Origin: Liolophura sinensis
Taxonomy: Eukaryota; Mollusca; Polyplacophora; Chitonida; Chitonidae
Length of the DNA: 64,000 nt
Assembly: GCF_032854445.1 (NCBI RefSeq)
Contig: NC_088302.1
Location: 28,682,330-28,746,329, forward strand
Direction: 5' to 3'
Notes under the pieces: generated by a model
Databases searched by the model: none
The model's input: only the letters and a program-made list of their open reading frames with translations
What the model was told of the DNA's origin: nothing
Made by a program: the position numbers and the translations under genes
Shown: positions 1 to 12,111 of the stretch, in pieces
How the letters are laid out: each line of letters starts with the position of its first letter
Position numbering within the stretch: the stretch's first letter is position 1

Positions 1-3000
1 CACGTACGTGCATTACACTGAGAATTTATTATCAATGTACGGACTTACAGTTAAGTGCTTGATTGTTTTTGATATTATGCTTTCTTAGACAAAGTTGCTG
101 CTTCGGTTGCGGCTTTCAGCCAAGAGGTTTGTCAGCTACTGCGCCGTCTTTGTCATATACCTAAGAACTAAAGTTTTGAGGAACGGCGTTCGCCACCAGT
201 CAAATATAAACATATTGCTAAAGAAGGTCCGAGAAAAAGAAAAAAAAAAGAAGGAATCAGGCTTAATTAAGATCAAGTTAAATTTGACAAACACCTTTTC
301 AACCACTTAACAAATTCACTAGCCTAGGGAGGTTATACTCCATGATAATTTAAATGCACCTAACCATTGTTAACCTCGTTATATAATAAAGTTTTTCTAA
401 CCCCTTTCTGTGAATACAATTATTTTAAATCGCATTACAAGATCTGCTATAACATACGTGCATGGACAAGCCTGAGGTATCGACTGAAAATAATCAGAAA
501 TTTTGAAAAGCTATTAAAATACATACAATACTAAAACACACCAATATATTTTCGTAATCACCACACAGTTCACCTGTTAATGAGTTTGTAGATCTTTTCT
601 AGAATCAATGTCTATAACGATGTATTCAACATAAATCATATCTAACAAAGCAGACAAATAGGACAGTGCATTGCATTGAGAATACGATGATGTACATTGT
701 CGTAATTTATTTTGGAACTTACTAATCGACTCTACATTCATGGTCGCGAACCTTATAATAAAGGACCTCAGAATATTTCGTCTGAAGCACAAACATGTTT
801 CCCCGGCCTCTCTATATTTATATAGGATCGCATTTATATACCAGATGTGAGCCGGTATTCCTGCATAGACTTGAAATATTGGTTATAATTTTTTCACGTT
901 TTTAAGACAAGTTCATTCATCCAATCGATTTCTACACTGGAGTTGAAACGCATACATATATATACAATACCATTTTACTTATGTGAGTATAGTCAGTTTC
1001 TCACAGAAACTTCACGCAAGACCACATGTAACGGTCCTACACGAGCCTGTCACTGTATACCCGCGAAAGCACGATGTAAAGGAGGCACTGGAGCCCCGTT
1101 CTGCAGGGATTGATTCCCTGTTCGAGGCTTTGGTCAAACCAACAACAACTTGATTTGAGAGATATTAAATTCTTATATTTCTATACAAAATGGTTAGACT
1201 ATTTACGAAGACATTATATACGCACAACTCTGCATGTAATGTCGAATATACTGCACATACATTATAAAATTTGGATCATTCACAATTAGGTAAAAAGCGA
1301 CATTTAAAGGGTTCACTCGTACATTTACCACGTTCACCCACCCCAATAATGCTTTATTTTTTATTTATTTGATTGGCGTTTTACGCCGTGACAATTGCTT
1401 TACATACGTAATGGTATGGTTATCCATAATTCTTAAAGTGAAATACAGCCCCTGACTAATGTTTCACTCCACTGAAAGCCTACCATTCAAAGTATCTTAA
1501 ACCTGCATTAAATAATTCGTTTAAAGTTTTTTTCACCCAGTAAAAGTTTGGTGAGACATCTCCAGCGCGACTCCATTATCGAAACCAAGGTGACGTCACG
1601 TTTACTCTAGCTGTCTAACGTCGAAGGTATTGCCGTATTATAGTCAAAGCAGATGAAAGTTGTGGACTTCGCCGATGAAGTTCCAAGTGATAAATAGCTT
1701 TCTCTGAAATTGGACACACTTGAAGGATATTTCTTCAACTGCTTGAATTGCTGATACAAGTAAGCCCGCTATATCGGTTACAGTTTAAGTAGATTGTATA
1801 GATGCACTGTTGGAGTACTCCTGGTTCAGGTCGTAGCCTCCGGAGGCGTTTTGCTGGTTATTTTGACCCTTGTTAAATGTTTATAAAATTACTTTAGGAT
1901 TGTTGTACAACTAGATTCATGCTCAACAAATTGAAATAAATCTAAGCACCTCTGAGGCTGATCTAGGCATTCGACTGTCGTTGAATTTTATGCTTCGGTT
2001 TTGTGGTGGTGGTATCTAAGATGAGAGCAGTACTGACCTAATCATCGCGGACGTCAGAGAAACCCCCTCGGCTTGAACACTGCGTTTTAATAATTTTACA
2101 ATATTTTATAAAAGAAAACAGGAAAAAAAATTATCCCTTGTATGCGAGAAATACAAAGGAGCAAAATTGATATTCTTCCATTCTAATTAATTTAGAGGGA
2201 AAATATATATATGTCAGAATTAACTTACTTTAAGTATTGTTCGTGAGTTGCCGTTTTCTCAATCCCATAAATGATTAAATCCCTAATGAATTTTTCACTG
2301 ACTGATATTTGTTATTTGGAAACTGCTGACTAAACACTAACATGGACGACAAAAATGTATTTGAATAATTTCAACGGCCTATAGAGTTTACTGGGGAGAT
2401 GAATGCGGTTTTTGGGTCGAGATGGTATGCTGCTGTCTGACATTATTTGTGATACCGTCGTTGAATATTACACGGCTTGTAAATCAACTAATTGTACGTC
2501 TTTGGTGGTCCGTAAATGATACACATCTATTCCACAACTCTGTGTGAAACGGCCCTTCTGCTACACGCAACTAAATCGTAAATTTCAAAATGATGTCCCG
2601 TGCAGTAGCTCATATATGTCACATCATGGAATGAGTGGTTCAAGGCTACGTCACAGCTTTGCCGCGCAATCTGATATAGCAACGTGTTTGACTGTATAAA
2701 ATTCTCAAGATGTCTGCCTCAATTCACACCAACCATTTGTGCAGTATTGTCATTTTGTTCTGCATGTTATTCGGTGAAATCTCACAAAATAGCACAGTAT
2801 GATACTTTTTAGAAAGCTTGAGAATCCTGCTTTCGATTGAAATATGTTTTAGTCAGGTGCTGTCTTGTCTTTTAAAGGGGTTATCTTATATGCCATGAAG
2901 GAAAAGTTGGTAAGCACGACGTCTTATTGCGTTGTATATCTGTGCTTGTCTCGTATGGCCAAAATAGTGTATATCTGGAAATTACCAATATCACTAATAT

Positions 3001-4870
3001 TTGATGTTTTAAACCGGTAATAAATGATACGGGAGTCCCTTTCGGGCAGAGTGAAACGCATGCGCAAGGAAGAATAAAACGGAACTCGTATCCTTTATAA
3101 AGCGTTTTCAGCTTTTTAAATTAATTGCGTGGGCGAAGTGTAACAAGTGCAACAAATCAGATCAAGTTGGGAAAACTACCGGAAAAAGTTTGTAACATGT
3201 TATAATGCAGGTTGCTTTTAAATCCTTATTAAATAGCAAAAGTCAGCAATTCGATCGGTCTCCCACAGCATATATAGCCGAATATATAAACACGGTTAAG
3301 CTAGTCGGCGCCATTCAGTTTTTACTTCTAAATAGACCAACCTTCATTTCTGGTTCTCGTGGCAGTTTACGTGCGTGTTATAGGAGTGAAATGATGTGAC
3401 CATTTTTTCCTTCACATTTTGGATCCATTTGATCATGTTTCCCTCTTTTAAAGACGAATGCAAAATTAGAATTATAAATAACTTAAATCTGACAAAATGC
3501 TGGGAACATTTTTTAGAAACAGTCATAGTAGTCTAGCGCCCACATATTAGAAGGATTAACTGTAACTGAGGGGGATTACCTAGATGTTGTGAATTCTGAG
3601 ATTCTGCTAAATGTCTGTTTTTAACCTATAGAATAAACCACCTCTGCCAAGACAGCATTACGTGGACCCTATATAAATATTGAAAGTGTATGCATGTTCA
3701 AGAAACTATACCGGACATTTTTTGCCAAAACGTCCATATTTGCTAATAAAATCAAATTTTCATGTTTTTACCAAGTAGAGGTCAAATTAATGCCGTTCAG
3801 TGACTATAGGATTGTACCTGTGCTATTTAGTGTGTTAAAATGAAGTTTGAAAAAGTTATAAACAGAAACAGATTATAAATTTTACGAATTTTTTTGAACG
3901 TATAAGCGTATTGATAAATGCACAGGCGAGGTTCCTATTTTGTGAAATGTAATTACTTGCGCATATTATTAAAAATAGCAAAAATTCGAATATTTTTGCG
4001 GTGATCAAGACGGAGAGGCACATTGTGATTAAAAATAATTTCCAAACAAATTATTATGGAGATAAATAGATAAAGGCATTTTATCTATTTTCTCCCATTT
4101 TTTGATTCTTTCTAGTTTGAAAGATTTTGGTTAAAGAAGATCAACGTGTTCAAAAGTTTAGATTTTTTGATGCTTTTAACTTTAAATATTAATTCAGAAA
4201 AATCTATGACAAATATAAAAAAACCTTGGGTCATTGTTTTCTTCAAATGACTTTCAAATGCATTTTGGATGAAAGAAATGCTTTTTAAAATGTTGAAATT
4301 TGGCTACAAAAAGTATTTTACAAAACAATTCAAATAATACAAGTTTTCAAATAATTTTCTGTTATATTTTTAGTAACACAAAAGACATAAAATTTTAAAG
4401 TTTACCTAAACCTGTTTTGAGAAAATATAGGCTTACACATATATGACTATTAGATTAATATTTGCCCCACAAACTGTGCTCGTAGGATTCATTTATTTTA
4501 CTGCATTTATAATTTTGTATTAGAAAAATGTGCAGAAAAATATTAAATAGGCTTATAGATGTTTTTCATGTTTTTTTTCTTTTTTTTTTTTGTTCTGTTC
4601 TTTCTGATGTATTGTTGTTTCAATTTTGAATGGTCGTATATACATTTAGCTGACAAAGTTTCAGTGACGTATGAAAATGTTGAAGTACATGAAATATACA
4701 TGTATTACAATGTAACGGCGGTAAGGTTTAAAGGTGAATGGAGGAAACATCATTTTCAGAGCCCGGGAAAATCAGAGCACTTTGCCAGCCAGGTGTCAGT
4801 CTGTACCAGATGTAAAGCCTCGGCCGATGCAAAGTCTAAGACCTGATCACCCATTAGTATGAAGTCCGAT
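1..4870. other. intergenic, no gene recognised
   Basis: AT-rich sequence with frequent stops in all frames. The few open stretches are under 100 codons, lack recognisable domains and do not join across plausible splice sites. The only element I can name is a SINE tail fragment at 1353-1390. A T-rich run lies near 4567-4590. Confidence 0.6.
1353..1390 (-). repeat. SINE tail fragment (family 1)
   Basis: The stretch reads as the reverse complement of the family-1 SINE 3' end: a run of TTTATTT units followed by 'gattggcgttttacgccg'. Only the tail is recognisable here; the tRNA-like head and body are missing. Confidence 0.6.
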
Positions 4871-5108
4871 AAGGGCCACAGTATGCCTCCAGTAATACCA
4901 AGGGCGATGAGACGAAAGGGCGAAGCTGCGATGCAAAGGGGCGAAGTCACGATGCAAATTCGCCCCTTCGCATCGCAAGGTCGGATTATCGTGTCTTCGT
5001 TTCTTCGCATCGCAGCTTTGCTACTTTGCATCGCAATTAACTTCGCCTCTTCGCATCGCAACTTCGCCCCTTCGCCATTGATATTACTGGAGGCATACTG
5101 TGGTCCTT
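4871..5108. mobile_element. foldback / MITE-like element with 27-bp terminal inverted repeats
   Basis: Positions 4871-4897 and 5082-5108 are reverse complements with a single mismatch; the inner 22 bp (4876-4897 against 5082-5103) are perfect. The interior is made of short repeats of the type 'cttcgcatcgca', present in both orientations, so the whole 238 bp could fold into an imperfect hairpin. No coding capacity is convincing. No target-site duplication is evident outside the arms. It could be a non-autonomous DNA transposon of a foldback type, or an inverted duplication of local repeats. Confidence 0.75.
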
Positions 5109-5329
5109 CAGCCATCATACATTAGGGCGTAAACCATATACACGTATAGTAACTCAGGAACAAGCAATATGGGTCTAAGAGTTGTTTCCCTTGAATAATT
5201 GAACCTGTTGGAAACTGACTGTGGCGCACACAGGGTTCGATTCCAATTTGGGTCTAATCCAAAACCGACAGTTTTGGTACATCCCTGCATGGTATGGCCT
5301 GCATGAAACGGCCTAAACTTGGAACTTAA

Positions 5330-6440
5330 TCGACTTGTAACTTCCTACTTATGGTGAAGCCATGCGTTAATTTCAATTCCATTCAATGACCAATTCGCAA
5401 AATTGTCCGTAAAACTGGTAAAAGCTCAAAAGTGGACAAACACGACAATGGTACAATTTTGAGGCAATATAATAAAAGAATTACGGCATAGGTAGTAAAA
5501 TCAGAGCGGCGATGACAAGGTGATGGTTGGCAAATGGTCACACCTAACTAGTGAATTACGGCCGCTTGTCAATTTACGTCAGGATTTTATTTTAACTGTT
5601 CGTATAAACGCACGAACAGTTAATTTAAACGGCCGAATGCACGAACTTGGTCAGTAACTTGTCATGGTGATGCCATCCATGTAATAATTAAATTTCAATC
5701 TAGTACAATAAGGAAAACTGTCCGGAAAATGACGTGTAATTTGCCTTGGTAAAACAATGTGTACGATAAGATCTAATGCGGATCGACGAGACATTTGGAA
5801 AATAATCCGAAAAACTGTGAAAAGCCCGTAATGAACAAAAACGTGTACGGCCATTATTTTGTAGAAAATGAAAGAACAGGCAAAAAGCACGATCTGTAGC
5901 TTGTCATTGCGATGACACGCATGCGTGTATTAAATTTCAATTCAATTTGTGAAACAATCCAAGGAAACGTTCAAGTCCAAAAGTAGACAGAAAGGCCATA
6001 ATTTTGTCGAAAATGAATGAAAAGGCCAAAAGCACGAACTGTAACTTGTCATTGTGATGCCATGCAGGCATACAAGTATACTAATTAAGTTTCAACCCTT
6101 TGGGAAGATATTCTGGAAGCTGTTCATGAATAAACGTGGACAGAAAAAAACATAATTTTGTCCCCAAAGCATCAAACAGCCCGAAACTAGAAAATAATTT
6201 GTCATTTGCGGGCCTAGTGAAAAATGCATGTAGGCCTATAACAAATTTTAATTCAATTTGATGAACCGTTTGGAAAATAGTCCGAAAAACTGTGAAAAGC
6301 CCTAAATGAACTAAAACGTGTACAGCCACCATTTGGTCGAAAATAAATTAAACGACCGAAGGCGCAAACTTGATCTGTAAATTGTTATGGTGATGCCAGG
6401 TATGAGTGTAGGCCTACTATTAAAATATCCGGTTTTATCA
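5330..6440. repeat. degenerate tandem repeat, about 150-bp units
   Basis: A landmark like 'gcacgaactgtaacttgtca' followed by 'tgatgccatgcatg' recurs near 5333, 5640, 5888, 6033, 6192 and 6363. Spacing is about 145-170 bp, or roughly double where a unit is damaged. Between landmarks recur 'ccgaaaaactgtgaaaagcc' and 'ggccataattttgtcgaaaa'. Minus-strand open frames here are by-products of the repetition. A perfect 12-bp inverted repeat lies at 5592-5603 / 5612-5623. Confidence 0.65.
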
Positions 6441-6953
6441 ATCCATAAAACTGACCGCCGTCGTATGCAGTGAAAAAATCTTGAGTAAATATGGCGATAA
6501 ACAAAACAATTAAATGAACAATCCCAGGGACAAATGTTTATATACACGATTCCAACCGTTTTGAATCCATGCGTTCAACAGCATCTTAGACTTAGAATGC
6601 CTGTGAACTGTTCACAAGTCATTTTCTTTAATCACCTTTGACGTTCCTGTCGCAAGCAGACTTCAGCTCATGGAAGACGTGACTGCATCAAAAAGCTATC
6701 TTACCTCTCCCACCGGAAGGCAACCTCATGTCTCATGGTTCTTTTCATCAACCTGACAAGCATTGCCTGTATACGAAGCCTTATTGCACATGCCTGGAAT
6801 ATACAAGTACATAGTCTCCCTCCGAGAAATAGCCCAAAGCTAAGCTAGACATTCTTACCGTATAACGCCCAGCTTCAGTCATATAGACCTCCACGCGGAC
6901 AATTTCGAAAAACCGGCTCGAACCCTCTCTTATTTTTGCTATCCACCAATTAG

Positions 6954-7024
<71 letters not shown>
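6954..7024. repeat. (TA)n microsatellite
   Basis: About 35 uninterrupted TA units. The open frame of alternating Tyr-Ile on either strand is an artefact of the repeat. Confidence 0.95.
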
Positions 7025-7026
<2 letters not shown>

Positions 7027-7391
7027 CATAGGCAATTTACTATAGTGTTTCTTCCTCCAAACACTTTCTTACTCGGGGGACACATGATTTGTGCACATTT
7101 CGAAGCATAGAGTTGTCCCCTCTTATGGTTTCAATTTCTTGTATGATGTTGTGTGATCTTTAAGTGCTTGTAAAGTTCTTGGTTTGTTAGCATAAATCAC
7201 TGATTTAAAATGTCCCCATAAGAAAAAAATCCAAAGGACTCAGATCCGGAATTCTTAGCTTCTCTGCCATGGGTAACAATCTGAAAGATAATAATTAATC
7301 TGAAATAAATAATAAGTAATAAAATTATACATGATACTTAAATGATGAAAATTATGTTAAAAATAAATGAAAACAAACTCAATAGTAAATT

Positions 7392-7491
<100 letters not shown>

Positions 7492-7870
7492 CTATTCTAG
7501 TATTAAAAAACTAAATGTTACAACCCTTGGACTACGTGCATGCTCAGAGACAATGTTATAAAACAGCGTGACTAGTTTAAAACTGTGTCGTGTGTGCAGC
7601 AAATAAAGGACTACCTTGTTTATCTATTTCCCGATATATAGCCAGCCGTCTATTATGACGTACATAGTACACAGATTTTACTCGTTGTACACGAAACACA
7701 CTTGAGTAAAGCAATATGTCATTGTACAAACAATCTTTGTTTCGCTGTAAAATACTTTACTCAGACCTGCGCGTATACCTATAGGTATATATTGTCACCT
7801 ATGTCCGCCTTATACTGTGTATAATCACTCATACATGTACATACAACGTATATGCTGATGATTTTCAATG

Positions 7871-8161
7871 TCTTCCTTTCTGGTCGTACGTGAGGTCTTC
7901 CAGCAACCTGCGGATGGTGGTTGGTTTTCCTCGTTTTCTGCCGGGTTTCTTCACACCATATACTTTTCTGTATTTTGTTACGACCTGTATTCCCATTTTC
8001 GCACTTTGCAACCCAAAGTTCTACATAGTTTCTTAATATTTTGCCTGCATAAAGAACTGTTTTCAAGAATTGACGTTTACCCTTCTTCTCTAGCCCATGT
8101 GTGCATTCCCTATACGCTGGTCGCCGTCATATAAGTGAGATATTTTTGAGTGCGACATTAA
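7871..8161 (+). mobile_element. SINE (family 1), split by two insertions
   Basis: 7871-7961 matches the SINE body ('cagcaacctgcggatggt' and the 'gggtttc..caccata' segment). 8114-8161 matches the next part ('cgccgtcatataagtgaga', 'gagtgcgacattaa'). Between them lie about 150 bp of unrelated sequence. The SINE tail continues on the other side of the THAP transposon at 10523-10546 ('ttaaacaacaaat...ataaataaa'). The SINE is therefore older than both insertions. Confidence 0.75.
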
Positions 8162-8474
8162 AGGATTAGTCTCCAGATTCATTATTTATTCATAATTAGC
8201 TACCCTTGTATATATTGTTAGACTGAGTCTAAAACAATTTTGAAAAAAAAGGTACATTAATCTTAGTAATATGGCACTTAAAATCACTAGAAAATGGGGC
8301 TGGTTTTATGCATTTTTCCGTCAACAGTCGGTAGTCTCCGCCGAATTACATCATACAAGTCTAACCTTCACGAGCTGTCAGAGCTTCGCCATTTAGTTCC
8401 TTGTTAAAAAAGCTACAAGGGTGACATCAAGCATATCGAATTTCTTCAAGAAATGGTTTGCTGTTCTGCATACG

Positions 8475-8570
8475 TTTGTAAAAACAGATAATCGAAGGAA
8501 CCTGGAGTTAATTTTTCAGTCCATTTTGTACCCACTGAAAACAGCCGTACCTGCTCGGTATCCAGTCATA
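8475..8570 (+). pseudogene. THAP zinc-finger remains (copy A)
   Basis: In one frame the translation contains 'VCKNR', a stop, then 'SKEPGVNFSVHFVP'. This is the start of a THAP domain, whose usual pattern is a Cys pair before K-N-R and an F-x-x-F-P segment. The later part of the domain (Trp, C..H) is not recognisable. An in-frame stop interrupts it, so it is not functional. The parallel stretch in copy B is better preserved. Confidence 0.55.
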
Positions 8571-8586
8571 TCGTCTAACGAATGTA

Positions 8587-8790
8587 GGACATTTCCCCCA
8601 CCCCCCGGACATACCCCCCCGGACATACCCCCCCCCAACATTATCCCCTCTGGACATTTTCTCCTCCAGGATATTTTCCCCCACCCCCCGGACATACCCC
8701 CCCGGACATACCCCCCCCCCCCGCAACATTATCCCCTCTGGACATTTTCTCCTCCAGGACATTTTCCCCTCCAGGACATTTTCCTCTCAC
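8587..8790. repeat. C-rich tandem array, about 85-bp unit
   Basis: Two full units and a partial one. Each contains 'ggacattttcccccacc', two 'ccccccggacata' segments and 'aacattatcccctctggac'. The minus strand carries four or more runs of six to eight G close together. Reverse-complement units lie at about 9268-9368. Confidence 0.85.
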
Positions 8791-9267
8791 TGTGTGTGAA
8801 TAGAACCTTCTGTGGTCCGTCCTCCATTATCCATAGTCAAGAGTCGATCTTAATCATTAAAACATTTACAAATTGGAAAGTTTTGGCAAAAACCTGCAGA
8901 AGTTTTTTTCCATGTGTGGCGTTCAATTCAATTAAATCCACACTTTGTAAAGACAATCTGTTGATACAACGTAGGCCTGATATGGGTCAAGGACAGTAGA
9001 CAAAATAAACGGAAAGCTTATTCATGATAAATAGATGTTTTATTATTTGGAACAACAGGCTGAGAACAAGTATTGTTTCTCAGTTTCTCAGTGAAATACA
9101 TTATAGCACACAGTTCAATATAGCACCATATGAAGATAAATACCTGAATTTTGTTAATATGTAAAATAATTGCTTATTTTGACACCCTGGGCTATTCATT
9201 ACAAGACACCTCACTTAGAAGATCATATTTATATTTCCCACTGATCATATATACATGTAGATATATA

Positions 9268-9368
9268 GGGAGGGGAAAATGTCCGGAGTAATGTCCATGT
9301 TCGAAAATGTCTGGGGATAAAATGTCCGGGGGTGGGGGGATGTGTCCGGGAGAGAAAATGTCCGTACC
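9268..9368. repeat. G-rich array, inverted relative to 8587-8790
   Basis: Repeats of 'aaaatgtccggg' and 'gggggtggggggatgtgtcc' are the reverse complement of the C-rich units at 8587-8790. The two arrays form inverted arms around about 480 bp of spacer. Confidence 0.8.
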
Positions 9369-10546
9369 CCACCTTCTAACAGCTAACTCGTCCAAGTCAA
9401 ATCGTTTAATACCATGGGTCGAATCGTCTTCGGTCTAAGTCAGATCGCCTAACAATATATGTGTTGGATATTTGGGTTACTGGTTCCATGTTATCTGCAT
9501 TTGTTTGCAATGAGACATTGTGATTCATTTTTGATGTCTTTATTTCAGGAAAACTCCATTTTTCCTGAGTTTTTCAAGTTATCTCCCTTTACTTCAGCTT
9601 GCCCAGGATGAAGAAAAAAAAATCCAACAGAGAATAAATTAACATCTGGATATACATACCGTTGTTATTTTCAACAGAATACAATTTTACAAATATATGT
9701 ATCTGTTTAAGCCGCATACGCTTTGGTTCCTAAGGATAAAGCACATTTTAATTCCAGCACCAAAAATATGTTCATACTAATGTGTTTCTTTCGAAACGAT
9801 AGAATTTGAAACAAATGATATAGTAATAATAAGCAATACTTGGAGAAACTGATAGATAGGAAATCTCTGTACACTGTAACGCCAAGGTCCACATCCACCA
9901 GATCGGAATGCCGACAATAACATGCACCGGTAATTGTCATCGCACCCGGGTATGAATTTTGAATCCATTGAGGGACAGAATATTTATTGTGAAGCGGACA
10001 GAGGGAAAGAATAGTAAATAAATATAAAATCTTAAAATAAACACTTGAAATGTACAGAGTAACACAGGGTAAAGCTATAGTTTACTAGTCCGTATATTGT
10101 CAGTGCGGTTGGAAATGCCTAGACATGCAAAGATCAAATTCAAACTCAGAAAACTCTGAATCTGAAGACAGAGATGTCAGTGTCATAAATCGGAACTTCA
10201 ACATCGTCCACTATGGGTTTCAAATTGATATGGTAATATATCTGCTTCTTAGTAGCCATGCAGAATCAATCTCGAAAATGACATCTTGCTGATACGAATC
10301 CGTAGGTTATTTAAGCCAGTAAGGCTTGGGTTGGCCATCTATGACGTCACCCTCTGAGCTGTACCGGGTGAAGATCGGCTAGGGCATTGGCGGGCATCAA
10401 AATCTATTGTTTTTGGAGGATTTAAAGCCATTATTACGTTTCTCAGCAGCCCTCCCCGTACCGGGTAACATACTGTTTAAACAGGTTATAATCTTCATCA
10501 TTAGGGCCTGTAGCTAAATCCTTTAAACAACAAATATATAAATAAA

Positions 10547-11130
10547 GTATATAGACGCTTTGCAACGGCTGCCATATTTACGGTAAGTTTGTCTATTGTT
10601 ATATCATAAGCTGGACAGAGGCCCTTGGGCATACAATGGGCAAAATACACAAACTCCCCTCAAAGATGGCTGCCATTGCAAACCATCTATACATATTGTT
10701 AATTATTATGCACACCTTAGCGAATTAAAATAACCAAAAAACATTCTTCTTCCTTGATGCCAATAATACTGCCGATTGTGGCCTAATGTGTACTATATGA
10801 ATGTTTGAACAATATGTACTATATGCACTAGCCAAACAATAGAGGTGTAATAAAATATATGTATGTACATGTTGTACACGCTGTCGTCTAGTCAGATTCT
10901 AACGTTCAGCTGGTATATTTCCGTTTGATCAGAAGCCCCCCTCAGCCACACACTCCCGATATACAAACATCAAATGTTCAGCGGCCTTTAACCCATGTTT
11001 GGTCCGCTTGTTCATATTGTACGTATGGCTCAATGTAGGATGGCTCGACTGTCACATCGACAAGTTAACTCGCCCCATGTAACCTATTTCGGGCACGTGT
11101 TATTGTCGTCATGAGCACGCATGCGCCGTC
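10547..11130. other. upstream flank of LARP1, no gene recognised
   Basis: No open frame of note and no recognised repeat. Likely promoter-proximal sequence of the gene that follows. Confidence 0.4.
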
Positions 11131-11230
11131 ACCTTCCCTTGTGCAAATGGCGACATGTGCTCTTTGAGAAGCTGCTGTTCTCATGCCATGTTTGTCCATT
11201 TGCACTAAGTTTGACAATTTTATGAGAGCG
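11131..11230 (+). promoter_or_regulatory. candidate LARP1 start region and 5' non-coding exon
   Basis: A pyrimidine run 'CCTTCCCTT' at 11132-11140 is followed by an ATGGCG-containing YY1-like motif at 11147-11152 and, 80 bp on, a consensus splice donor ('gagagcg|gtaagt', GT at 11231). This could be the transcription start and a short non-coding first exon. The matching acceptor may be the 'attag' at 11668-11672 or another AG before the ATG at 11751. There is no transcript evidence, so this is tentative. Confidence 0.3.
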
Positions 11231-11750
11231 GTAAGTTTCGTGACAGTTTCTGAGTAAAGGGGAGCAGCTTTAAACTAGTGATATTGTTACACTGTCTGCC
11301 TTCAGAAGCGAGGAATAAAGATAAATCTGAAGTGGTAACCGACGTGGCTGTGTGCTGATGACCTAGGCTGAGTGAGTGACGGAAACACACCTACTGAACC
11401 GACCAGACCAACTCCGGTATATCAGGAATAGTATTTGATTTTAAAGGCTAGAGAATATTGATGACAAGATGATTTCGTTTGGATGACTTTTTTGCTATCA
11501 CCATATTTCCGGAGGACATTTTGGTACAGCTGTTCACTGCACAGTGTCCTTTTCATCGGACTTTCGTTTGCTTCTTTTAAGAACTTTAGTATTTTTTTGT
11601 TGTAGTGTTTTCTGTCATTGAAACTAAGGGAACAGTCTGTATCCACAAAATCTCTGATTATTTCGTAATTAGGTGGTGTCTGTTTTGTTGTTTGTGTGCC
11701 TTCTATTCGCCCATCTGGCATTGCGGACAACGTCAACATCAGAGTTGGTC

Positions 11751-12111
11751 ATGGCGGCTGCGACAACAGCGCCTCCTGGGCCGTTGGCAAGACCAGCTTC
11801 CAACTCCGTGACCGACACTCACAACGGCATAAACCAACAAACAAAAAACGCAGACGGGACTGTAAACCATTGTTCCACCAGTGAAAATAGGACTAATAGT
11901 GTGAACGACGCTCGCAACTCAACATCACATGTGGACACTTCCACCAAAGAGGGGATAACTCCTGCTGGCAAAGCTGAGGAGAAAGCTGTACCAAAGGTCG
12001 ATCTTAAAATTTTCGATAACAAGACTTTCGTCGAGGCACCGCTTCCTAAAACTAACCCATGGACAAGAGGAAAGGCATCTGCACCTTCACAAACGGCTGA
12101 AAAGCCAAAAG
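11751..12111 (+). CDS. LARP1: LARP1 coding exon 1
   Basis: Starts at ATG in the context 'ttggtcATGGcg' and ends 'caaaag|gtaat'. It encodes residues 1-120, rich in Ser, Thr, Asn and Lys and probably disordered, with the conserved '[10 protein letters not shown]' segment. The reading frame runs on past the donor to 12383, but that part is intron. A longer GTG-initiated frame from 11673 is not a credible start. Confidence 0.88.

Larger units (their letters stand above)
8162..10522 (+). mobile_element. TTAA-flanked DNA transposon with THAP remains, copy A (Kolobok-like)
   Basis: The element is bounded by TTAA on both sides (8158-8161 and 10523-10526). It starts 'AGGATTAGTCTCCAG' and ends with the reverse complement of a related sequence ('tagctaaatcct'); about 12 bp of the right terminal repeat seem deleted relative to copy B. 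Its first 0.4 kb and last 0.7 kb align in the same order and orientation with copy B at 56657-58193. The middle (about 8585-9370) is filled with C-rich and G-rich arrays. A TTAA target plus a THAP zinc finger fits the Kolobok superfamily as I know it. piggyBac also uses TTAA but is not known for THAP domains. No intact transposase is present. Confidence 0.75.

Noticed and set aside
6781-7035. Alternating Tyr-Ile open frame (also 7367-7561)
   Set aside because: Translation of TA microsatellites.
8421-8999. 192-codon frame with a Pro-rich centre
   Set aside because: It is produced by the C-rich tandem array inside transposon copy A; its start overlaps the THAP remains in another frame.
11673-11750. 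N-terminal extension of LARP1 with a hydrophobic, signal-peptide-like segment
   Set aside because: The frame begins at GTG, not ATG, directly after an in-frame TAG. The first ATG, in good context, is at 11751, and LARP1 is cytoplasmic.
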